Shown here piece after piece: positions 1-4,263 of a stretch of DNA of 5,639 bases (position 1 is the first letter of the stretch; each line of letters begins with the position of its first letter). The translations under genes and the position numbers were made by a program. Source of the DNA: Planctomycetota bacterium (lineage in GTDB: Bacteria; Planctomycetota; PUPC01; JACPCR01). Below the pieces are notes generated by a model. The model was given only the letters and a program-made list of their open reading frames with translations, did no database searches and was not told the origin of the DNA. The stretch spans positions 1 to 5,639 of the forward strand of contig JASLXP010000751.1 in the NCBI GenBank assembly GCA_030740295.1, given 5' to 3'.

Positions 1-156
1 CGGCAATTCATTCAGCGTCTGGCAATTGCGGCACACGCTGGTCGCCGGTGCCCCGACGATATATTGGTGTCCTCTCGAAAACTGGATGTGGATTCGTTCG
101 CCTTCGATAACGCCGAGAAGTTTCCGGCATCGCTTGCATCGCCAATCGTTCTTCAT
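1..156 (-). CDS. Com-like zinc-finger protein (3' end outside window)
   Basis: The reading frame starts at an ATG at 156-154 and stays open for 52 codons to the left edge, so the gene is partial. The visible protein begins MKNDWRCKRCRKLLG and has two CxxC pairs, C7/C10 and C42/C45, the second in the context VCRNCQTLNEL. This is the layout of small Com-type zinc-binding proteins. Phage Mu Com is an RNA-binding translational activator of the mom DNA-modification gene, and homologues occur in prophages and on bacterial chromosomes. A spacer of about 31 residues between the knuckles, containing FSRGHQYIVG, is longer than in Mu Com, so RNA binding is inferred only. An AGAGG ribosome-binding site sits about 7 nt upstream of the ATG. 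An overlapping minus-strand frame of 78 codons covers the same DNA but lacks the zinc motifs. By the phage analogy, the next gene beyond the left edge could be a DNA modification gene; that cannot be seen here. Confidence 0.72.
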   Translation of the reverse strand, partial: MKNDWRCKRCRKLLGVIEGERIHIQFSRGHQYIVGAPATSVCRNCQTLNELP

Positions 157-167
157 TGGTTTGCCTC

Positions 168-183
168 TTGTCTACACAGACAA
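168..183 (-). other. Short hairpin in the Com leader
   Basis: TTGTCT (168-173) and AGACAA (178-183) are perfect complements separated by ACAC. The hairpin sits immediately upstream of the AGAGG ribosome-binding site of the Com-like gene. It could affect translation start or form the end of a composite hairpin with 185-220. This is a structure seen in the sequence; its role is unknown. Confidence 0.35.
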
Positions 184-184
184 A

Positions 185-220
185 GCCCCGAGAGCCGACC
201 CGGTCGGAGTCACTCGGGGC
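185..220 (-). terminator. Strong GC hairpin, possible minus-strand terminator or attenuator
   Basis: GCCCCGAG (185-192) pairs perfectly with CTCGGGGC (213-220). Inside this stem CCGAC (195-199) pairs with GTCGG (203-207). Read on the minus strand, the stem is followed by TTTGTCTGTGT, a weak T-rich tail, so it could end transcripts coming from the zinc-ribbon gene or act as an attenuator in the leader of the Com-like gene. The tail is too mixed for a confident intrinsic terminator. Confidence 0.4.
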
Positions 221-282
221 ATGTGCTTGTGTTCTTGTTCGCACTTACCTCCGACCCGCTGGCCGTGCTGTCACTGGTAAGG

Positions 283-322
283 CGCGACAAGAGGCGTCGC
301 GTTCGCGACAAAAGGTGTCGCG
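283..322. repeat. Tandem pair of 19-bp palindromes, 21-bp period
   Basis: Two copies of CGCGACAARAGGYGTCGCG lie at 283-301 and 304-322. They differ at two positions, both in the loop. Each copy is an inverted repeat, CGCGAC/GTCGCG, with a 7-nt centre. The second copy extends to an 8-bp stem, TTCGCGAC (302-309) with GTCGCGAA (317-324). The starts are 21 bp apart, about two helical turns, as expected for paired protein-binding sites on one DNA face. They could equally be tandem RNA hairpins at the 3' end of the zinc-ribbon gene. Confidence 0.75.
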
Positions 323-335
323 AATGATTTTTTTT
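302..335 (+). terminator. Hairpin plus T8, plus-strand intrinsic terminator shape
   Basis: An 8-bp stem, TTCGCGAC/GTCGCGAA, is followed after TGA by eight T (328-335), the classic intrinsic terminator form reading rightward. No convincing plus-strand gene lies upstream, and the adjacent gene runs leftward with its TAA stop (336-334) inside the same tract. It may therefore block antisense transcription into the operon end, or serve the minus strand only as a stabilising 3' hairpin. Confidence 0.5.
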
Positions 336-1311
336 AGAATTCCCAGAGCCTTTCGACATCCGGTTGATAGGAGAGGAATGCTCCTGTCTTCACTGTGCTG
401 TTCAGATGTTTCCACAATGGTTCATGGGCTTCTCTGATTTCAACCAGTGCACGTTTGACCGCTCTATTGACAGAATCTATTGCACGCTTCCTGTCATCTC
501 CGGCCTCCCTCAACTTGCCTCCAATCCCTTTCGCACTCTTCAGTTCCTCAGTAAGTTGCTCCCACTCAAGTGCGAGAGAATCTTGTAACCCAAAGTCGTG
601 ATTCTTTTGGGCCCGCTCCAATTCTGTTTCTATCTCAGCCAGGCGGTCACGATATTCCCTGAGTTTCTGGTGATCTGACATCTCGCCCGCCGATCCCAGT
701 ATGTAATTTTCTTCGATTCCCGATACGACGCCCCGGATTTCGGCGCAATGCAGATCCTTGTAGGGAGTCTGCAAGAGATGACAGAGGTATTCCATCCCAA
801 CCATGTCCTTGACACTTTTGGGCTGGCCCTCGAAAGCCACCCGCCAAGTCCGTCCCTGGTTCTGAAAGACAAATAGCTGCTCTTCAGGTTCTGGGTTGGA
901 GATAAGATTAGTTTCGTCGACGATTGGCCGCTGTGGTTCGGCCGTCGTCCAGTTCTCACCACTTCGATAAGCGGCGAGAACATGTGAGGTTCTTCCAGTG
1001 AGAAGGCTGTCACAGCAAGAACAGAAATACTCGTCTTCCTGTTCCAAGACCTCGTCGTAGATCGAACGAGGCACTACCGCTCCGCAGTGCAGACATTCGA
1101 TCATTACCTCGCGGGTCAGAACTTTGTCGGTGGCCAGCCCTTCAAGGATTGACCTCACCTGGTTTTGGTCAATCCTCAAAAAGCCGGCCAGGTCTGCCGG
1201 TCGAAGGAGTCCAACAGAACCCATGTTCTTCAGTTGTGCATCGATCTGCTGAACGCTGTCAGCCAGGTCAGGATGCCGGCCGGCTAAGCGAGCGCACTCT
1301 GGATAAAACAT
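334..1311 (-). CDS. Zinc-ribbon protein with winged-helix-like N-terminus and TGxFxSYxPD C-terminal domain
   Basis: The product has 325 residues and no recognised enzyme motif. Residues about 36-70 (LLRPADLAGFLRIDQNQVRSI) look like a winged-helix or helix-turn-helix segment. A zinc ribbon follows with C73/C76 and C97/C100. From about 147 the protein resembles a domain that I recall as common in actinobacterial and other regulatory or ATPase-associated proteins: a small 'W-x-V/I-A-F/Y-E-G' segment (155-161), a 'kDxxGxxYLxxLLxxP' segment (169-183), a charged coiled coil (about 214-262), then GIGGKLRE, a VNRAVKRAL helix and the terminal TGAFLSYQPD (309-318). The family assignment is from memory of the pattern. 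The biochemical role is unknown; nucleic-acid binding is inferred. The start overlaps the SAP gene by 44 nt with no strong ribosome-binding site, so translation is probably coupled to that gene. It ends in TAA inside an A8 tract. It is the last gene of the four-gene minus-strand block. Confidence 0.85.
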   Translation of the reverse strand: MFYPECARLAGRHPDLADSVQQIDAQLKNMGSVGLLRPADLAGFLRIDQNQVRSILEGLATDKVLTREVMIECLHCGAVVPRSIYDEVLEQEDEYFCSCCDSLLTGRTSHVLAAYRSGENWTTAEPQRPIVDETNLISNPEPEEQLFVFQNQGRTWRVAFEGQPKSVKDMVGMEYLCHLLQTPYKDLHCAEIRGVVSGIEENYILGSAGEMSDHQKLREYRDRLAEIETELERAQKNHDFGLQDSLALEWEQLTEELKSAKGIGGKLREAGDDRKRAIDSVNRAVKRALVEIREAHEPLWKHLNSTVKTGAFLSYQPDVERLWEF

Positions 1312-2335
1312 ATCGCACTGCTATCTCTGAGTTGGGGGTTGGGAAGTTGATCCGGAACTTGTCTCCGACGATCTTCACGTGAACATCGCTCTGGAGAGGG
1401 TTTGGCAGGGGGCCCGGCTGCGCATCGGCGAGCCAGTAGAAATTACCCATGTGGCCCACGCCCGATTCCTTAACCGAGTTCAGGGCGTGGTCGATGCCCG
1501 GTTCACCCAGGACAGAATCGCTTGCACACGCGCTCCTGGCCGAGAGCTGCCTTCCCTGAAGCGTTCGGTAATGGATCCCGTGGGAACGCGCTTCCGGATG
1601 ATCGCTTCCCTCCGACTCGTGAAGGCTGCGGATGGCATGTCTGACGTCCACTTGATTGAAGTGGCTGGATTTCAGCCAGCCGCCCACAAGGGCGAAGAAG
1701 TCGCCAGCCAGTTCCTCGTACATGACGTCACTGGGAAGTTGAGCGATCTGAAGCATGGCGGTGTTCGATACGAGGCTCCACTCGAACGCCACGAAGGAGC
1801 GGGTCACCCTCTGCTGGTATGCCTTGAGGGTAACTGATCCGTTGCTGGTCTGTTTTTCCTGATCGAGACCGGGATCTCGTTCCGAATATGGACGGCTTTG
1901 GATAGCTGTGATCCGCAACACTCGCTCGTCGTGAATGATAGACGAGAGCTCGAGGTCATCGGGCAACACCATCGGCTGTCGCGCATTTGATAGGTGGCCG
2001 AGACCGTGCTGCTCAAGCAAATCCTTCACTTGTAAACTCTCGCGCCAGAAATCCAGATCCTCGCTGGTCGGGCCATCGTAAAGAAACACATGCTGCTTTC
2101 CCCAGGGAGCGAACGAGTCGAGGAAGTTGACGACCGTCTGAGAGGTCACTCTTCCTTCGTTTAACGCTTCCTGGAGTCTCTCCCGCAGCTCTGGTTTCGT
2201 GCCCGAGGTGGGTAGATCTGACTCGTGAAACAGTTGTTGAATTGACGTCTTTCTCAAGGCAAGCACTGAATCGATCAGCACCTGCTGTTTTTCCTGTGTG
2301 TACTCCGGCGGGTTGAGTGAACGAACTGAGATCAT
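1268..2335 (-). CDS. SAP-domain protein of unknown function
   Basis: The product has 355 residues. Residues about 28-60 (LRKTSIQQLFHESDLPTSGT then KPELRERLQEAL) match a SAP motif, a helix-extended-helix nucleic-acid-binding module with the diagnostic 'L-P-t-s-G-t-K-x-e-L-x-x-R-L'. I do not recognise the rest. A segment at 70-100 (WGKQHVFLYDGP, then a D/E-rich stretch) begins a larger domain reaching about residue 240, with alternating strands and aromatic residues (FVAFEW, GDFFALVGGWL). The last 60 residues contain GNFYWL, VHVKIVGDKFRINF and a basic, arginine-rich end. No catalytic motif, signal peptide or membrane segment is evident, so it is probably a cytoplasmic DNA- or RNA-associated protein. 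The ATG is fixed by a strong AAAGGAG site (2340-2346, 4-nt spacing). The gene starts 80 bp after the peptidase gene, and its stop lies inside the zinc-ribbon gene, which implies joint expression and possibly a shared complex. Confidence 0.85.
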   Translation of the reverse strand: MISVRSLNPPEYTQEKQQVLIDSVLALRKTSIQQLFHESDLPTSGTKPELRERLQEALNEGRVTSQTVVNFLDSFAPWGKQHVFLYDGPTSEDLDFWRESLQVKDLLEQHGLGHLSNARQPMVLPDDLELSSIIHDERVLRITAIQSRPYSERDPGLDQEKQTSNGSVTLKAYQQRVTRSFVAFEWSLVSNTAMLQIAQLPSDVMYEELAGDFFALVGGWLKSSHFNQVDVRHAIRSLHESEGSDHPEARSHGIHYRTLQGRQLSARSACASDSVLGEPGIDHALNSVKESGVGHMGNFYWLADAQPGPLPNPLQSDVHVKIVGDKFRINFPTPNSEIAVRYVLSRVRSLSRPAS

Positions 2336-2339
2336 CGAA

Positions 2340-2346
2340 CTCCTTT
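2340..2346 (-). promoter_or_regulatory. Strong ribosome-binding site of the SAP gene
   Basis: AAAGGAG on the minus strand lies 4 nt before the ATG at 2335. It is the strongest such site among the four minus-strand genes. It fixes the start and suggests that the SAP/zinc-ribbon pair can be translated independently of the upstream pair. Confidence 0.7.
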
Positions 2347-2372
2347 CTCTCTTCGAGACGTTAGGGAAACGA

Positions 2373-2401
2373 TTGCAGTTGAATTACAACTCAAACTGCA
2401 A
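2373..2401. promoter_or_regulatory. Nested inverted repeats before the SAP gene, possible second operator
   Basis: TTGCAGTT (2373-2380) and AACTGCAA (2394-2401) form perfect 8-bp arms around 13 bp. Inside lies AGTTG-aatta-CAACT (2377-2391). The core TTGAATTACAACTCAA (2379-2394) matches 11 of 16 bases of the palindrome upstream of the XRE gene (3610-3625), including both outer TTGAA and TCAA ends. A run of A and T on its ImmA side (2407-2417) could act as an upstream element. A TGTAAT hexamer on the minus strand is a possible -10. Operator function is inferred. Confidence 0.4.
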
Positions 2402-2415
2402 TGAAGAAAATTTTT

Positions 2416-3132
2416 TTAGAAGTCGAAGGTCATCTGACCGATCGCTGCATCTTCTGATTCGTAGAGTGTTTTGTCCTCTCCAATGTGTAAAAGGTTCAGT
2501 TGTTTGAGGCGTACCGTGAGTGCCGTGATGGTCACTTCAAATCTCTCTGCCAGGTCATACAAGTTGGGCCATTTTGTCCTGTCGATCTTCATAGCCTCGT
2601 CGTACAGCAACATTTCCGGCATTGATATCGCGGCCGCGTACCGGTTCACCGCCCTTGATTCATCGGGCTCATCGGCGCGAGCCTGAATCTTGTCGAGCAA
2701 CGCCCGGCCCTCGGGCGACTTTTCGAGGAAACCGATCATCTCAACGGTTCCTTCTGTCGAACTGCGATACGAGGCAGGGCCTCCATCTTCATCGAAGAGT
2801 GAAGGATGGTTCAGCGCGATCTTGTCGATGAACAGATCCCAGTGTCCCATCTCGTGTCCCTTTGTGGATCGCTCGAGGCCGGGCTTCTCTGCGAACAGCT
2901 CCTGGTGTTTTTCATTCAGGATGATCAGCCTCTTCCCGGGGATCAGACCTCCAAGGATTGTCTCGCCAGGAAGCTCCTCGATCTCTTCCCACAGAAAATC
3001 CAATCCAAGAACCCTCTCCGCTAACACGTCGATGGGAATCGGGGGCTCCAGCGGACGCCCCGTAACCTTTTGAAGTTCCATGAGACGCCGGTGGGCAAGA
3101 TTCTCTATGGTCTCATTCCGAATGATCTTCAC
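2416..3132 (-). CDS. ImmA/IrrE-family zinc metallopeptidase
   Basis: The product has 238 residues and the HExxH zinc-protease motif as KGHEMGHW (H93, E94, H97). An AAAISMPEMLL segment at 166-176 corresponds to the family's usual 'FAaaLLMP' helix. The C-terminal NLYDLAERFEVTITALTVRLKQL (190-212) is the winged-helix-like end typical of the family. ImmA of ICEBs1 and IrrE/PprI of Deinococcus cleave a partner XRE-type repressor and so induce genes. Here the partner is very likely the XRE gene just upstream. The glutamate usually four residues before the conserved N (N163) is not at that place (S159), with E158 adjacent, so the third zinc ligand may be shifted. The start is GTG at 3132-3130, overlapping the regulator stop by 20 nt, with AGGAAG about 7 nt upstream. 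The TAA stop sits in an A-tract. Confidence 0.9.
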   Translation of the reverse strand: MKIIRNETIENLAHRRLMELQKVTGRPLEPPIPIDVLAERVLGLDFLWEEIEELPGETILGGLIPGKRLIILNEKHQELFAEKPGLERSTKGHEMGHWDLFIDKIALNHPSLFDEDGGPASYRSSTEGTVEMIGFLEKSPEGRALLDKIQARADEPDESRAVNRYAAAISMPEMLLYDEAMKIDRTKWPNLYDLAERFEVTITALTVRLKQLNLLHIGEDKTLYESEDAAIGQMTFDF

Positions 3133-3508
3133 CTTCCGTCTTCCTGATCAAATGCTTGAGTAGATCCTTCCATTCCTCCGGTTCCAGCTTGGCGGAAAAG
3201 GCTGATCTGAAAAATGCCCGTGCGGCCTCGTTCTCCCTCAATGTCTCCCCAAGCTCCGCCGGCACTTTTCCGGCATGCGTGATGAGCTCGTTTGCGTCTG
3301 CATCCAGAACCTCTGCCAGCTTCTGAATCACACCAACGGATGGCGGAGGCGTCTTGCCATTCTCAATTTTGCTGAGGTAGGTGAAATCAAATCCGCGGCG
3401 CCCATCTTCAAGCAGCCGGTCTGACACCTTCTCAGCCAGATCACGCTGAGTGAGACTCTCTGCTTTGCGCAGTTCCCGGAGTAGTTCTCCGAACGTCTGG
3501 TTCGACAT
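3113..3508 (-). CDS. XRE-family helix-turn-helix regulator, partner of ImmA-type peptidase
   Basis: The product has 131 residues. An N-terminal Cro/C1-type helix-turn-helix is seen as LTQRDLAEKV (19-28) and TYLSKIENGKTPPPS (43-57), with the inserted stretch SDRLLEDGRRGFDF between the two helices, a variant that occurs in family members paired with ImmA peptidases. The C-terminal part (83-131, RENEAARAFFRSAF, LEPEEWKDLLKHL) is a helical tail likely to carry dimerisation or the protease cleavage site. By family analogy it represses its own operon until cleaved by the peptidase encoded downstream, whose gene overlaps it by 20 nt. The ATG at 3508 lacks a good ribosome-binding site; no better in-frame start is seen before a stop at 3583-3581. 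Palindromes upstream at 3568-3595 and 3610-3625 are the candidate operators. Confidence 0.9.
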   Translation of the reverse strand: MSNQTFGELLRELRKAESLTQRDLAEKVSDRLLEDGRRGFDFTYLSKIENGKTPPPSVGVIQKLAEVLDADANELITHAGKVPAELGETLRENEAARAFFRSAFSAKLEPEEWKDLLKHLIRKTEGEDHSE

Positions 3509-3567
3509 GAAATTGTGCCCATGCTTGGCCGCCAGTCCCGCTTCAGGTTGACTCGGCGGCCTGAAGT

Positions 3568-3595
3568 CAACATCCGCACATCAGTGTGGATGTTG
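3568..3595. promoter_or_regulatory. 28-bp inverted repeat over the XRE gene start region
   Basis: Arms CAACATCCGCAC (3568-3579) and GTGTGGATGTTG (3584-3595) are complementary with one mismatch, around ATCA. It lies just downstream of the proposed -10 hexamer on the minus strand, so it covers the likely transcription start and leader of the XRE gene. It could be an operator, or an RNA hairpin in the 5' leader. Confidence 0.6.
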
Positions 3596-3597
3596 GA

Positions 3598-3625
3598 AGC
3601 ATAGTAATGTTGAACTGGAGTTCAA
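3598..3625 (-). promoter_or_regulatory. Candidate sigma70-like promoter of the XRE operon
   Basis: On the minus strand TTGAAC (3625-3620) and TATGCT (3603-3598) are separated by 16 bp. They resemble -35 and -10 boxes and point toward the XRE gene, whose ATG lies about 90 bp downstream. The -10 matches the consensus at only four of six positions, and promoter rules in this likely phylum are loosely known. Confidence 0.4.
3610..3625. promoter_or_regulatory. 16-bp palindrome, probable XRE operator
   Basis: TTGAACTGGAGTTCAA is a perfect inverted repeat with 7-bp arms and a 2-bp centre. An extra half site, GTTCAA (3626-3631), follows directly. Its size and symmetry suit a dimeric Cro/C1-type repressor, and it overlaps the proposed -35 box, so binding would shut off the operon. 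Assignment to this XRE protein is inferred. Confidence 0.5.
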
Positions 3626-3892
3626 GTTCAAAATGTGTCTTTTTCCAGAAGAGTCTCTCAACCGAATCGCTCCCCAGCTTCAACATACTTTAGTGTAATG
3701 GTTTAGAGCCTGGTGACATTAGCTGATAGTTTTCAGAACCCCTTTAATAAGTCTCTGAAGTGCACCTCTGTCACCCGCAGCGCTGAGTTTTTGCGTCCCC
3801 AGTCCTTGCCCGTCACCCCCCTTTAAACAACGGAAGGCTGACCCACACCGGGTGAATCAGCGCATTGTTCTAACTCCAAAGAGGGATTGATT

Positions 3893-4195
3893 TTGAGTAA
3901 CGACACCTTGTTAACCGAATCGACTGAACTGCAGACCGGCTTCATGGTCGACCAACTGGCACGGTTGCCAGAAAAAGCAATCGTGGACGAAAGGCACTTG
4001 GCCAGCGTAATTCAGAAGCATCCAAGGACGATTCAACGAATGATAGACCGCGGTGAATTGCCTCCCCCAATCGATTTCGCCAACCACAAAGTCTGGCTGG
4101 TGACTCACATTCTAACACACCTCGAAAAGGCGCTGGATAGGGCAGCAATTGAGGCCGAAAGAGAAGTCGCTCGAATCGCCAAGTTTTCCCCTTGA
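3893..4195 (+). CDS. AlpA/excisionase-like small helix-turn-helix protein
   Basis: The product has about 100 residues. Residues 32-66 (DERHLASVIQKHPRTIQRMI, then DRGELPPPIDF and HKVW) follow the MerR-like winged-helix pattern of AlpA and excisionase proteins: 'hLA..l..s.rTIqrmi.rGelP.p', a hydrophobic wing and a W. A charged helix ends the protein. Such proteins bend or mark DNA at attachment sites or activate an adjacent integrase gene, and this one sits directly before a tyrosine recombinase. No ATG fits the domain with a ribosome-binding site. The TTG at 3893 is preceded by GAGGG (3881-3885) at 7 nt, whereas the in-frame TTG at 3887 would leave the site only one base away. An ATG at 3944 has no ribosome-binding site but would still keep the whole domain. 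Either an excisionase or a transcription factor is possible. Confidence 0.75.
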   Translation: MSNDTLLTESTELQTGFMVDQLARLPEKAIVDERHLASVIQKHPRTIQRMIDRGELPPPIDFANHKVWLVTHILTHLEKALDRAAIEAEREVARIAKFSP

Positions 4196-4250
4196 TTACT
4201 GTTCAACAACTCGTAAGTCATGACCCCCCAGAATTTCAGACCGTAATCAG

Positions 4251-4257
4251 AAAGGAG
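4251..4257 (+). promoter_or_regulatory. Ribosome-binding site fixing the integrase start
   Basis: AAAGGAG lies 6 nt before the ATG at 4264. It decides against the in-frame TTG at 4192, which overlaps the upstream stop codon and has no such site. Confidence 0.8.
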
Positions 4258-4263
4258 CAATCA

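Larger units (their letters stand above)
3509..3892. other. Divergent intergenic control region
   Basis: About 384 bp without a supported gene separates the minus-strand operon from the plus-strand excisionase/integrase pair. It holds the promoter and palindromes listed separately, four CAACAT/ATGTTG hexamers (3568, 3590, 3607, 3681) and an imperfect inverted repeat at 3837-3861 (GCTGA...TCAGC enclosing ACCC/GGGT) shortly before the excisionase-like gene. I see no convincing plus-strand promoter boxes and no tRNA. A phage-type attachment site or recombinase arm sites could lie here, but none can be identified from one end alone. Confidence 0.55.

Noticed and set aside
8..244. Minus-strand 78-codon frame overlapping the left edge
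   Set aside because: It is arginine-rich with no motif and covers the Com-like gene in another frame. The Com-like frame has two CxxC pairs and a ribosome-binding site.
1379..1837. Plus-strand frame of 152 codons
   Set aside because: It lies wholly antisense to the SAP gene, has no ribosome-binding site or recognisable motif, and reads as a shadow frame.
3113..3508. XRE gene as antitoxin of a classical toxin-antitoxin pair
   Set aside because: The partner is an ImmA/IrrE zinc peptidase with HEMGH, not a RelE/HigB or HipA-type toxin, so a repressor-protease pair fits better.
3887..3889. TTG as start of the excisionase-like gene
   Set aside because: The GAGGG site would be only one base away; the TTG at 3893 has proper spacing.
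4192..4263. TTG-started N-terminal extension of the integrase
   Set aside because: The TTG overlaps the stop of the excisionase-like gene and lacks a ribosome-binding site, while the ATG at 4264 has AAAGGAG at ideal distance and begins the normal N-terminal domain.
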